Positions 33,104-41,928 of a stretch of DNA of 64,000 nt are shown in pieces (within the stretch, counting starts at the first letter, position 1; each line of letters opens with the position of its first letter). This stretch comes from Planctomyces sp. Lineage in GTDB: Bacteria; Planctomycetota; Planctomycetia; Planctomycetales; Planctomycetaceae. Under the pieces are notes generated by a model that had not been told where the DNA came from, ran no database searches, and saw only the letters and a program-made list of their open reading frames with translations. Location: assembly GCA_019636235.1 (NCBI GenBank), contig JAHBXW010000020.1, positions 29,343 through 93,342 on the forward strand, given 5' to 3'. The position numbers were made by a program, and so were the translations under genes.

Positions 33104-34630
33104 TCACTCTGTCGGACTGACAATCAGAAACAGCGCGTTGTCGCCGCGCGACACATGCAGCAGGATGCCCTGCGTCCGGTCCGCCGCGTCGACCGCCTCC
33201 TTGAACTCCTGCGGCGACGTCACGGCCGCATCTCCGACCCGCTGGACAACATCCCCCCGCCGGAGCCCGGACTCGTAGGCCACGCTGCCCAGCTCGACTT
33301 CGGTCACGACGACGCCCTGCGTCCGCTCGCTGATCGACAATTGGGCCGCGATCTCCGGGGTCAGGGCCGTCACCTTGAGGCCCATCGCGTCCTGGACCTC
33401 AGCCGGCGGCGTCGCGCCCCGCGCCGGACGAGTCCGACGCAGCGCGTCCGTATAATCCTCGGGCATCTCCTCCATCACGACTTTCAGGTCGACTTTCTTC
33501 CCCTGCCGCATGACGGCCAGCGTCTGCGTCTCGCCGGGGGGCAGTCCCTCGACCAGCGTCGTCAACTGGCTGCTGTTGGTGATCGGCTGACCCGCGAGTT
33601 CGACAATCACGTCGCCGGCCTGCACGCCGGCTTTCGCGGCCGGGGCGCCCTCCTTCACCATCGACACCAGCGCCCCTCCTTGGGGAGCGCCGAACCGCTG
33701 CTGCAGCTCGGGCGTCAGCGACTGCAGCGCCACGCCCAGGTACGATCGCTGGACCTTCCCGGTCTCGATCAACTGCTCGATGACCCCCTGGACCATGTTC
33801 ACGGGGATGGCGAAGCTCACTCCGTCGTAGCCGCCGCTGTTGGTCGAAATCGCCGTGTTGATGCCGACCACTTCACCTTTGAGGTTGATCAGCGGGCCGC
33901 CGCTGTTGCCCGGATTCACCGCGGCGTCGGTCTGGATGTAGCTTTCGAGCTCGTTGATCCGCGTGGCGCGGCCCGTCGCGCTGACGATGCCCTGCGTCAC
34001 CGACACGCCGACGTTGAACGGATTGCCGAGCGCCAGCACCCAGTCGCCGATCTGCATCGCGTCGCTGTCGCCCAACCGGGCGACCGACAGATTGTCCGCT
34101 TCGACTTTGACGATGGCGATGTCGCGCCGCGGGTCGGTCGCCCAGGACGACGCCCGGATGCGGCGGCCGTCATGCAGTTCGACCGTCACTTCGTCCGCCG
34201 ACGACACGACATGCGCGTTCGTCAGGACAATGCCGTCTCCGATGATGACCCCCGAGCCGTTGCCCACCTGCGGAGGCACGTACCGCCGCAGATTGCCGCC
34301 GTTCCCCTGAAACCGCCGCGGACCGTCGTTGCCGAAGAACCGCCGCAGAAATTCATCGTTGCCGAACAACTCATCGAGCTGCTCGCCCCCCTGACCCTGC
34401 CCTCGCTCCTCGGCGACCTGGACGCCGCCGTTCACTTTGCTGGTGATCGACACCACCGACGGCAGCACGTGCTTGGCCGCCTCGCGGAACGCCAGCGACA
34501 GGTCGCTGGGCGTCTGCAACACCGATTGCGGGAGGTCCACCTGCGGCTGGGACCAGAGGGCCCCCGCGCCGAGGCACATGCCTCCGATGACCGTCAACAC
34601 CCACGCACTTCCGTTCCGAAGCGACTTCAT
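33104..34630 (-). CDS. HtrA/DegP-type serine protease with two PDZ domains
   Basis: A 508-residue periplasmic protease. Start at 34630, preceded by AGGAG at good spacing; a 20-codon upstream extension is unlikely. N-terminal hydrophobic segment (AWVLTVIGGMCLGAGALW) exports it. Catalytic triad: His140 in LTNAHVV, Asp170 in RRDIAIVK, Ser243 in GNSGGPLINL. Two PDZ domains follow (about 305-390 and 420-505; GAPAAKAGVQAGDVIVELAG and VAYESGLRRGDVVQRVGD). A Gly/Asn/Arg-rich insert at 75-120 precedes the protease core. DegP-type enzymes degrade or refold damaged envelope proteins. It is unlinked to a stress regulator here. Confidence 0.94.
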   Translation of the reverse strand: MKSLRNGSAWVLTVIGGMCLGAGALWSQPQVDLPQSVLQTPSDLSLAFREAAKHVLPSVVSITSKVNGGVQVAEERGQGQGGEQLDELFGNDEFLRRFFGNDGPRRFQGNGGNLRRYVPPQVGNGSGVIIGDGIVLTNAHVVSSADEVTVELHDGRRIRASSWATDPRRDIAIVKVEADNLSVARLGDSDAMQIGDWVLALGNPFNVGVSVTQGIVSATGRATRINELESYIQTDAAVNPGNSGGPLINLKGEVVGINTAISTNSGGYDGVSFAIPVNMVQGVIEQLIETGKVQRSYLGVALQSLTPELQQRFGAPQGGALVSMVKEGAPAAKAGVQAGDVIVELAGQPITNSSQLTTLVEGLPPGETQTLAVMRQGKKVDLKVVMEEMPEDYTDALRRTRPARGATPPAEVQDAMGLKVTALTPEIAAQLSISERTQGVVVTEVELGSVAYESGLRRGDVVQRVGDAAVTSPQEFKEAVDAADRTQGILLHVSRGDNALFLIVSPTE

Positions 34631-34831
34631 TGGATTCGAACTCCTCTCTGCAGAACCCGCGTCAACGGACGCCGCCGGCCGGGGGCGCACGAGGGTGGGT
34701 TCAGATCATGACTGTGTGAACTGGCCGTCGCAGCAGGCTGCCGCAACGGACTGGGAAGCGTCTCTGCCAAAATGGTCGGTCCGCCATCCAGCGATGAGGC
34801 TGGAACGCAAACGCCGTGCCCCGGGGGTGGG

Positions 34832-35521
34832 TCAGGGGCATTCTTGAAGCAGGTCGTATGAAGTCAAGAGGCTCCGCGGCGCTCCGATTCCGGCCGTCTC
34901 GACAGGCCCGGTGAAAGCCGCTGAAGCCGGGTTCAGGAACCCCATTTTTCGCGCCACGAACGTCACCGTCCGGGCCGCCCGGATGCAGGCGCCGGGACAT
35001 TCGCCGGTGTCGGCGTCCATGCCGGAAGGCACGTCAACCGCCAGGATCGGACGCCCCGATTCGTTCATGACGTCGATGGCCGTCCGCACCGGATCCCGCG
35101 GTTCTCCGGAAAACCCCGTCCCCAGCAGGGCATCCACCAGCCAGTCGCAGGCCCGGAGCCGGTCCGCCGTGCCCCGCCAGGCAGCCGCATCCCGGGCCGT
35201 TTCGATCAGCAGGCCGGCTTTCGCAATGACCCCGAAGTGCACGGCCGCATCTCCCTGCAGTTCGTCGAGCCGGCCAGCGAGGATCACCCGGACGGGAATG
35301 CCCCATGCATCCAGATGCCGGGCGATGACCGCCCCGTCCCCGCCGTTGTTTCCCTTGCCGCAGCAGATGCCGACCGGCCCCCGGACGCCCATGTCGCGGA
35401 GCCGCGCGGCGCAGGCCCGCCCGGCGTTCTCCATCAGCACGATGCCGGGCAGGCCATACTCGGAAATCGCGGCTCGATCGACGGCGCGAACTTCGTCGCG
35501 GGAGAGCCAGTCGCGGGGCAT
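34832..35521 (-). CDS. nnrE: NAD(P)H-hydrate epimerase (YjeF N-terminal domain)
   Basis: A 229-residue protein with the YjeF_N Rossmann-like fold: [28 protein letters not shown] at the N-terminus, the signature [18 protein letters not shown], and [19 protein letters not shown] with [12 protein letters not shown]. It converts R-NAD(P)HX to the S form for repair of damaged nicotinamide cofactors. The partner dehydratase (NnrD), often fused, is absent, so this is a stand-alone epimerase. It is divergent from infC with about 168 bases between. Confidence 0.92.
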   Translation of the reverse strand: MPRDWLSRDEVRAVDRAAISEYGLPGIVLMENAGRACAARLRDMGVRGPVGICCGKGNNGGDGAVIARHLDAWGIPVRVILAGRLDELQGDAAVHFGVIAKAGLLIETARDAAAWRGTADRLRACDWLVDALLGTGFSGEPRDPVRTAIDVMNESGRPILAVDVPSGMDADTGECPGACIRAARTVTFVARKMGFLNPASAAFTGPVETAGIGAPRSLLTSYDLLQECP

Positions 35522-35689
35522 CGAATCCCTCCCCAGGCCGGAATGTGCGGGCCTTCCGGTCCGGACTCCCGCAAACCGGATTCATCGTTCTTGACGGGTT
35601 CGACAAGTCCCATCATCATAAGAGGTTATCGTGGTCCGATCCAGAATTGTCGGCGTGTCGGCTCCAAAGTCTGTCTGCTAAAGGGTTCA

Positions 35690-36229
35690 ATGATAAAGGG
35701 TCCAATGAAGGGAAGCCCGCCGGGCGATTCCCATCGCGTCAACGAGCAGATTCGCATTGCTCAGGTCCGGGTCGTCGATCAGAACGGCAACATGCTCGGG
35801 ATCATCCCGACGGCCGACGCGCTCCGCACTGCACAGGAAGCCGGTCTGGATCTCGTCGAAGTCGCGCCCAACGAGCGGCCCCCGGTCTGCCGCATCCTCG
35901 ACTACGGCAAGTTCAAGTACGAACAGAAGAAGAAGACGCAGAAGAACCAGAAGAGCCATCAGGTTCAGCTTAAGGAAATCCGGCTGCGCCCGAAGACCGG
36001 CGAGCACGATATCCAGTTCAAGACCAAGCAGGCCCGCACGTTCCTCGAAGAACGCGACAAGGTGAAGCTCAGCGTCGTGTTCCGCGGCCGTGAAAACGCG
36101 CACCACGATCGCGGTCGCGAAATCCTGCAGAACATCATCGCGGCCCTGGAGGACGTCGCCAAAATCGAAAAGGCCCCGCAGATGGAAGGCGGCCGCTCGA
36201 TGATGGCGATCCTCACGCCCAAGGCGTAA
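35690..36229 (+). CDS. infC: Translation initiation factor IF-3
   Basis: A 179-residue protein starting [22 protein letters not shown]-3N signatures: [24 protein letters not shown] and [27 protein letters not shown]-3[27 protein letters not shown] and [20 protein letters not shown]-3 prevents 70S formation and checks the start codon. Two ATG starts (35690 and 35705) each follow an AAAGGGTNCA copy; which is used is unclear. The usual downstream rpmI and rplT genes are missing; a lipoprotein gene follows instead. Confidence 0.95.
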   Translation: MIKGPMKGSPPGDSHRVNEQIRIAQVRVVDQNGNMLGIIPTADALRTAQEAGLDLVEVAPNERPPVCRILDYGKFKYEQKKKTQKNQKSHQVQLKEIRLRPKTGEHDIQFKTKQARTFLEERDKVKLSVVFRGRENAHHDRGREILQNIIAALEDVAKIEKAPQMEGGRSMMAILTPKA

Positions 36230-36302
36230 CGCCGCGTCGCACGCCGGCCGACGCGCGCGAAACCGCGCCGAGGCTTCTCCACCCCCCGGGATCCGGAGCG
36301 CC

Positions 36303-37247
36303 ATGTCGACGATTCGCATTCTGGCTGTCGTCGGCGTGGCCGCGGCCTGCGGCTGCGCACCGCCGTCATCGAACGCGCCCGCCGCTTCGAACGCGGCCCC
36401 CGCCGATTCGTCCCGGACCGGCGCCAGCTCCGCAGTCGCGCCCCCCGCCCAGGCAACCGGCGGAGCAGCCGGCGGCCTCGTCGATGACGCCGCAGGCGAC
36501 GACCCGCTGCCGACAATTTCGCTCGGCAACGCGGGTCAGCCCCCGCATGCGGCCGGCGCTTCGGACGCGCCGCAAAGCCCCCGCCGCGCGTCCGTCATCG
36601 CCGCCCTGCAGCCATTGCAGTCGCTGCTCGGACGGTGGCGCGGCATCACCCGCCGGGAGATCGGCGAGAACAAGGGCATCGACGAACCGGAATGGATCTG
36701 GGACCTGCGCACCGACCGGAATCAGCCCGCGCTGGTTGCGACCTCTCCGCAGGCGAATGTGTTCCGGTCCGCGCGGCTGACCTGGCTGACGAACCCCGAC
36801 CGCTTCCAGATGACGCTGACCGACTCCGACGGCCGCTCGCGGGTGCTCGAAGGGACCTTCTCCGAACCGGTCGAAGAGTTCCAGGAGGCCGGCACGACGC
36901 TGCACAAGAAATTCAAGCTGCAGCTCGATGAGCAGTCCGCAGCGGCCGAGCGCTGGCGGATCGTCATCAATCAGCAGAACAACGACCGCTACCTGCTCGA
37001 GCTGTCCCGCGCCCGCGGGGCGGACTTTGTCCGGTTCGACACCGTGGGGCATCAGCGGCAGGGGACCTCATTCGCGCAGGACGACGCTGACTACGGCGAA
37101 CGGAAGTGCATCATCTCCGGCGGCCTGGGGACGATTCAGGTCCGCTATCAGGGGAAGTCGTACTGGGTCTGCTGCACCGGCTGCGAGGCGGCCTTCAACG
37201 AAGACCCCGAGGGATGGCTGAAAGAGGCCCAGACAGCGAAGCGGTAA
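36303..37247 (+). CDS. Lipoprotein with C-terminal YHS/TRASH-like cysteine motif
   Basis: A 314-residue protein with a short signal peptide and lipobox-like AACGCA near residue 18, an Ala/Pro-rich linker to about 95, then a beta-rich domain (SLLGRWRGITRREIGENK through FDTVGHQRQGTSF) of unknown type. The last 45 residues resemble a YHS domain: KCIISGGLGTIQVRYQGKSY, then WVCCTGCEAAFNEDPEGWL with Cys pairs. YHS domains bind metals in copper-handling proteins. Function is not known; metal sensing or binding is an inference from the C-terminus only. Confidence 0.75.
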   Translation: MSTIRILAVVGVAAACGCAPPSSNAPAASNAAPADSSRTGASSAVAPPAQATGGAAGGLVDDAAGDDPLPTISLGNAGQPPHAAGASDAPQSPRRASVIAALQPLQSLLGRWRGITRREIGENKGIDEPEWIWDLRTDRNQPALVATSPQANVFRSARLTWLTNPDRFQMTLTDSDGRSRVLEGTFSEPVEEFQEAGTTLHKKFKLQLDEQSAAAERWRIVINQQNNDRYLLELSRARGADFVRFDTVGHQRQGTSFAQDDADYGERKCIISGGLGTIQVRYQGKSYWVCCTGCEAAFNEDPEGWLKEAQTAKR

Positions 37248-37563
37248 TTTCGCCAGCGAGCTCGATCGATTTGCCAAAGCGGGCGCGGACTGAAAGCGAG
37301 GTGTGCCATTTCGGCACACTGGCCGGGGGGCGGGATCGCCAAGTCGGTCGCCAAAATGGCAGCCGCACTGAAGGTCCTCGGGGCTACCCCTTCGGAACCC
37401 GCAGAATCCCAGCGTTTTTCCGACGTTTGCGATCGTCCCGTCGAGCTTGGGCAGCGGCACGGCCTTTGCCATTGCCCCGGATGGCAACGTGTCTCTTTTT
37501 CAACGAGGTATTCGCCGCCCCGGGTGACGACAGCACCTTTCGGCCGGCGCAGGAGCGTGAACA
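37248..37563. other. Intergenic region upstream of dnaK
   Basis: No gene. It contains a perfect inverted repeat GTGTGCC-ATTTC-GGCACAC at 37301-37319 and a G-rich stretch after it. There is no CIRCE sequence (TTAGCACTC-N9-GAGTGCTAA). The inverted repeat lies about 240 bases before the dnaK ATG and could be a terminator of the upstream gene or an operator. Confidence 0.5.
37301..37319. repeat. Perfect seven-base inverted repeat before dnaK
   Basis: GTGTGCC and GGCACAC flank ATTTC. It is 54 bases after the lipoprotein stop. No T run follows, so its use as a terminator is weak. Confidence 0.5.
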
Positions 37564-39480
37564 ATGGCCGTCACCGGCGAAAAGATCATCGGCATCGACC
37601 TGGGCACCACCAACTCCGTCGTCTCCATCATGGAGGGGGGCGAGGTGAAGGTCATTCCCAACCAGGAAGGGAACCGCCTGACGCCCAGCGTCGTCGCCTT
37701 TACGAGCAAGGGCGAAGTTCTGGTGGGCGATCCGGCCAAGCGTCAGGCCGTCACCAATCCCACGAACACGATTTACTCGATCAAGCGGTTCATGGGTCGC
37801 CGCCACAGCGAGGTCGAGTCGGAAGAGAAGATCGTCCCCTACAAGATCGTCGGCGGGCGCGACGAGTACGTGAAGGTCGAAGCCGGGGGCAAGCAGTACA
37901 CCCCGCCGGAGATCTCCGCCAAGGTGCTGATGAAGCTCAAGGAGGCCGCGGAGAACTACCTCGGCCACAAGATCAACAAGGCCGTCATCACCGTGCCGGC
38001 CTACTTCAACGACGCCCAGCGGCAGGCGACCAAGGACGCCGGCCAGATCGCCGGGCTCGAAGTCCCCCGAATCATCAACGAGCCGACGGCCGCGGCCCTG
38101 GCCTACGGTCTGGAGAAGAAGCGGGACGAACAGATCTGCGTGTTCGACCTGGGCGGCGGCACGTTCGACGTGTCCATCCTCGAAGTCGAGGAAGGCTCGG
38201 TCGAGGTGCTGGCCACCAATGGCGACACGCACCTGGGGGGCGACGACTTTGACGAGGCGCTGATCAACTTCGTCGCCGACGACTTCAAGTCCAAGGAAGG
38301 TGTCGATCTCCGCAAGGACCCGATGGCTCTGCAGCGGCTCCGCGAGGCGGCCGAGAAGGCCAAGAAGGAGTTGTCGTCCTCGCAGACGACGGACATCAAC
38401 CTGCCGTTCATCACGGCCGACTCGTCGGGCGCGAAGCACCTGCAGATGAGCATCACCCGCGCGCAGTTCGAGCGGCTGATCGACAAGCTCGTCGAGCGCT
38501 GCCGCAAGCCGGTTGAGCAGGCGCTGGCGGACGCGAAGCTGAAGCCCGAGGATATCGACGAGGTGGTCCTGGTGGGCGGCTCGACGCGCGTCCCCATGGT
38601 GCAGGAATTCGTCAAGAAGATCTTCAAGGGGAAGGAGCCTCACAAGGGGGTCAACCCGGACGAAGTGGTGTCGATCGGCGCGGCCGTGCAGGGAGCCATC
38701 ATCGCCGGCGACGTCAAGGACGTCGTGCTGCTGGATGTCACCCCGCTGTCGCTGGGGATCGAGACGGAAGGCGGCGTGATGACGGCGCTCGTCGAGCGGA
38801 ACACCACGATTCCGGTGACCAAGTCGCAGATCTTTTCGACGGCGGCCGACAACCAGACGGCCGTCACCGTCCGCGTGTTCCAGGGGGAACGGGCGATGGC
38901 CAACGACAACCGGCTGCTCGACCAGTTCAACCTGGAAGGGATCGCCCCCGCGCCGCGCGGCATGCCGCAGGTCGAAGTCACGTTCGACATCGACGTCAAC
39001 GGCATTCTGTCGGTCTCGGCCAAGGACAAGGCGACCGGCAAGCAGCACCAGGTCAAGATCCAGCAGTCCTCCGGACTGTCGACGGACGAGATCGAAAAGA
39101 TGCGCAAGGACGCGGACGCGCATGCTGCCGAGGACAAGCGGAAGCGCGAACTCGCCGAGGCCCGGAACCACGCCGAACACCTCGTCTACCAGACCGAGAA
39201 GCTGATGAAGGAGCACTCGGAGAAGCTCGACGCCGGCTCGAAGTCGGCGGTGGAATCCGCCGCGGAGAAGGTCAAGGAGGCCATCAAAGGGGACGACGTC
39301 GCGGCGATCAAGTCCGCCTCGGACAACCTCGAGCAGGCGACGCACGCCCTCTCGAAGCACATGTACGAGGCGGCGGCCGCCGCCGGCGGAACGGGAGCAG
39401 CCTCCGAAGGCGGCGCCGCCCCCGCCAGCGACAACGGCGATGAAAACGTCATCGACGCCGAGTTTGAAAAGAAGGCCTGA
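37564..39480 (+). CDS. dnaK: Chaperone DnaK (Hsp70)
   Basis: A 638-residue Hsp70 of full length. N-terminal ATPase: [67 protein letters not shown] and [11 protein letters not shown]. Substrate domain: [17 protein letters not shown] and later [24 protein letters not shown]. The C-terminal lid is Lys/Glu-rich and ends in a Gly/Ala tail with acidic EFEKKA. It folds or holds unfolded proteins with DnaJ and GrpE. Neither dnaJ nor grpE is adjacent, so this is probably one of the separate dnaK loci seen in planctomycetes. Confidence 0.98.
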   Translation: MAVTGEKIIGIDLGTTNSVVSIMEGGEVKVIPNQEGNRLTPSVVAFTSKGEVLVGDPAKRQAVTNPTNTIYSIKRFMGRRHSEVESEEKIVPYKIVGGRDEYVKVEAGGKQYTPPEISAKVLMKLKEAAENYLGHKINKAVITVPAYFNDAQRQATKDAGQIAGLEVPRIINEPTAAALAYGLEKKRDEQICVFDLGGGTFDVSILEVEEGSVEVLATNGDTHLGGDDFDEALINFVADDFKSKEGVDLRKDPMALQRLREAAEKAKKELSSSQTTDINLPFITADSSGAKHLQMSITRAQFERLIDKLVERCRKPVEQALADAKLKPEDIDEVVLVGGSTRVPMVQEFVKKIFKGKEPHKGVNPDEVVSIGAAVQGAIIAGDVKDVVLLDVTPLSLGIETEGGVMTALVERNTTIPVTKSQIFSTAADNQTAVTVRVFQGERAMANDNRLLDQFNLEGIAPAPRGMPQVEVTFDIDVNGILSVSAKDKATGKQHQVKIQQSSGLSTDEIEKMRKDADAHAAEDKRKRELAEARNHAEHLVYQTEKLMKEHSEKLDAGSKSAVESAAEKVKEAIKGDDVAAIKSASDNLEQATHALSKHMYEAAAAAGGTGAASEGGAAPASDNGDENVIDAEFEKKA

Positions 39481-39872
39481 CGCTCCAGCGGGGCGAAACG
39501 GCCGCACGACGAACCCGCGCCCGGTCCGGCATTCCCGCCGAGCCGGGCGCCGTCGTGCGCGGACCCAGCACAGCGCAGCCGCGCCCGTCGGCCCCTGCAG
39601 CGCTCCATGCTTGTCAGGTGCGGCCCCCGAATTGGACGCGAAATCCCTCCCACGAACCCGCCACGCAGCCGCAGCCGGCGCGGGGCAGCGATCCGGAGGT
39701 CAGGGAATTCGCGACCTGCCCGACGCCGACGAAATTCTCCCGAATCGGTGAAAGATTCCTGCAGAGCCGGCGAATGACCAGTTGAGTGTTGTCGGCGATG
39801 GCTGGTTTGAAACCCGCCGACTCCGTCGCAACCCGCGTCGCCTCGGCGACCGCCAGACTTGGAGGAAGTGAC
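39481..39872. other. Intergenic stretch, no gene seen
   Basis: Nothing reads like a gene here. A GGAGG ribosome site occurs at the end, seven bases before the ATG at 39873. A frame with an earlier start at 39786 overlaps this region but has no ribosome site. Confidence 0.5.
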
Positions 39873-40685
39873 ATGTTGGGATTCGGTTTGAAGAAGCTTG
39901 TCATCGGTTCAGCGGCCGCGGCGACGGTCGGGGCCTTCGTGTTCGGCAGGGACCTGTGCAGCTACGTCCGCACCGGCGCCCACCAGGTCCAGCAGAGCAT
40001 CAAGCGGGAGATTCCCGCCGAATTCCAGATCGAACGGGCCCGCGAACTCGTCCGCCAGCTCACTCCGGAAATCCACAACTCGCTGCACGTGATCGCGGAG
40101 CAGGAGGTCGACCTCGAAAATCTCCAGAAGTCCATCGCCCGTCGCGAGGGGGACCTGGACAAGCAGCAGGAAGCGATCCTGTCGCTGTCCGGCGATCTCA
40201 AATCGGGTTCGACCCGGCTGACCTATGCCGGCCGGAACTACACCGTCAATGAAGTCCAGAAGGACCTCGCCGACCGGTTCAACCGCTTCAAGGTCCAGGA
40301 AGAGACCATCAAGCGGGAACGCGACATCGCCTCCGCCAAAGAGCAGTCGCTGCACGCCCACCGCCAGCAGCTGGAAGGCATGCTGTCGGCCCGCAAGGAC
40401 CTGGAAGTCGAGATCGAGCGGTTGGAAGCCCGGCTTCGCGGCGTCAAGGCGGCCGAGTCGATGAGCGAACTCAAGATCGACGACTCGGCTCTGAACCGGG
40501 CAAAGACGCTGGTCGCGCAGCTCAACAAGGAGCTGGAAGTCCGCGAGCGGGTGCTGGGTTCGGAGACGAAGTACTCCGGGCTCATCCCGGTGGAGCTGAA
40601 GAGCGACGCAGCGCAGGACATCGCCCAGCAGGTCGACGAGTACTTTGGCGTCCATTCGCAGGGCGCGGCGGTCGCCACCCACTGA
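39873..40685 (+). CDS. Coiled-coil protein with N-terminal membrane or signal segment
   Basis: A 270-residue protein starting MLGFGLKKLVIGSAAAATVG, chosen for the GGAGG ribosome site. After one hydrophobic segment (LVIGSAAAATVGAFVFG) the rest is Glu/Lys/Gln-rich with heptad-like spacing (REIPAEFQIERARELVRQLTPE, ENLQKSIARREGDLDKQQE, DLEVEIERLEARLRGVK). Probable long coiled coil, anchored at the N-terminus. It somewhat resembles PspA or envelope-spanning coiled proteins, but I cannot assign a family. A terminator-like hairpin follows. Confidence 0.7.
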   Translation: MLGFGLKKLVIGSAAAATVGAFVFGRDLCSYVRTGAHQVQQSIKREIPAEFQIERARELVRQLTPEIHNSLHVIAEQEVDLENLQKSIARREGDLDKQQEAILSLSGDLKSGSTRLTYAGRNYTVNEVQKDLADRFNRFKVQEETIKRERDIASAKEQSLHAHRQQLEGMLSARKDLEVEIERLEARLRGVKAAESMSELKIDDSALNRAKTLVAQLNKELEVRERVLGSETKYSGLIPVELKSDAAQDIAQQVDEYFGVHSQGAAVATH

Positions 40686-40700
40686 GGCGTCCCCACTGTC

Positions 40701-40741
40701 AGCAGACCGCACGTGTCCTGTTTCGGGGCGTGCGGTTTGCT
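40701..40741 (+). terminator. Terminator-like hairpin
   Basis: AGCAGACCGCACG pairs with CGTGCGGTTTGCT (one G-U pair) across a 15-base loop, 15 bases after the coiled-coil gene stop. No T run follows, so it may be a weak terminator. Confidence 0.5.
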
Positions 40742-40836
40742 GCAGTGATGCCGATCGGCGAGAATTGTGCGGTCGGGTCTGTCGTGAGTAGCGCTTTTTC
40801 CCGTCCCCATCGTCCCCGACTTCGAGGGAGACAGAC

Positions 40837-41799
40837 ATGACCTGCCTGGCTCACCGCGTCGTCCGTCTACTGCCTTCGCGATGGCAGGCGTCGATCGAGC
40901 GGGAATCGCGGGACTGGGTGATGAAGTGCGGCTGCGGGCATGAGACGTCGATCTGGGACATGGGGGGCGTGCGGTTCGCGGCGAAGGGCCGGCCGCAGCG
41001 CCCGGGACGCTGCGAGGCCTGCGGCGCGAAGTTTGTCGGACCGGTGTATCGCCGGTCGGACCATGCCGTGGAAGCGAACCTCGCCGACGCGCACTATGAC
41101 TCGTCGACCATTCTGCCGCTGAACGAGGATCGTCCCATTGGCTCCTCGGAGGCGGCGGCTTCTCCGGGCCCCGCTGAGGATCTCGACGCCCTGCTGTGGA
41201 TCGACAGCGTCGGCTGCTACCGGATTCTCGGCGGCGACCGCGTATCGATCGGGGGGCCGGCGACGGGGGCTGACGGGGCCGACATTCGGCTTGCGGCGCC
41301 GCTGTCGCGGCGGCAGGCGTGGATTCGGCGGGAGAACGAGGGATACTGGCTGGATGGGGGCGAAGCGGATCGCTCCGGCGGCCTGCCATTGAGGCCAGGC
41401 GTGCCGTTTGAAGTCGGCGGCGGCGTGCGGCTGCGGCTGCGGGTTCCGACCCCCTTGAGCAACACGGCGACGCTGGAGTTCGTCAGCCGGCACCGCCCGT
41501 CATCGCGGTGCGATGCGATCATCCTGATGGAACAGGTCTGCCTGCTGGGTCCGACCGAGGACGCCCATATCCGTTGCCCGGACTGGAGCGCCGGCGTCGT
41601 CCTGTTTCGACGTCAGGGAACGCTGTGGTGCAAGGGACGGGGCGGTCTGGCGGTCAACGGACTGTCGGTCGCCCGGGACGTCCCGTTGACGGACGGCAGC
41701 GTGCTGGCGGGGGAGGACCTGCGGCTGCGTGTGGAAATGTCCTGCGGGGAGCGGTCCGCCGAGGATAGAATCGACTTCGTGGGAACGATGGAAACGTGA
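40837..41799 (+). CDS. Zinc-ribbon plus FHA-like protein
   Basis: A 320-residue protein. The N-terminal third has a zinc-ribbon arrangement: CGCGHETS near residue 31-34 and CEACGAKF near 63-66. The middle and C-terminal parts read as one or two FHA-like beta domains: YRILGGDRVSIGG, ADIRLAAPLSRRQAWIRR, and GPTEDAHIRCPDW with VLFRRQGTLWCKGRGGLAVNG. FHA domains bind phosphothreonine. GAGGGAGACAG precedes the ATG. The Ser/Thr kinase gene follows, which supports a role in phosphorylation-dependent signalling. Confidence 0.72.
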   Translation: MTCLAHRVVRLLPSRWQASIERESRDWVMKCGCGHETSIWDMGGVRFAAKGRPQRPGRCEACGAKFVGPVYRRSDHAVEANLADAHYDSSTILPLNEDRPIGSSEAAASPGPAEDLDALLWIDSVGCYRILGGDRVSIGGPATGADGADIRLAAPLSRRQAWIRRENEGYWLDGGEADRSGGLPLRPGVPFEVGGGVRLRLRVPTPLSNTATLEFVSRHRPSSRCDAIILMEQVCLLGPTEDAHIRCPDWSAGVVLFRRQGTLWCKGRGGLAVNGLSVARDVPLTDGSVLAGEDLRLRVEMSCGERSAEDRIDFVGTMET

Positions 41800-41928
41800 C
41801 AGGGGCCCGGGAAACAATGAACTCCCGAAGCGGAAGCTGCGTTTGAACGACGCGGAGCGGATGAGGACCCTGCGAAAACGCCTGGGCGGATTCGCGGGAC
41901 AGTGCGGCAACGGAAACGGCGATCGGCC

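Noticed and set aside
34628..34650. A GGATTCGAAC stretch that looks like a tRNA T arm
   Set aside because: No acceptor or anticodon stem can be formed; it is the region with the htrA ribosome site.
37248..37563. A CIRCE heat-shock operator before dnaK
   Set aside because: No match to TTAGCACTC-N9-GAGTGCTAA; only an unrelated dyad is present.
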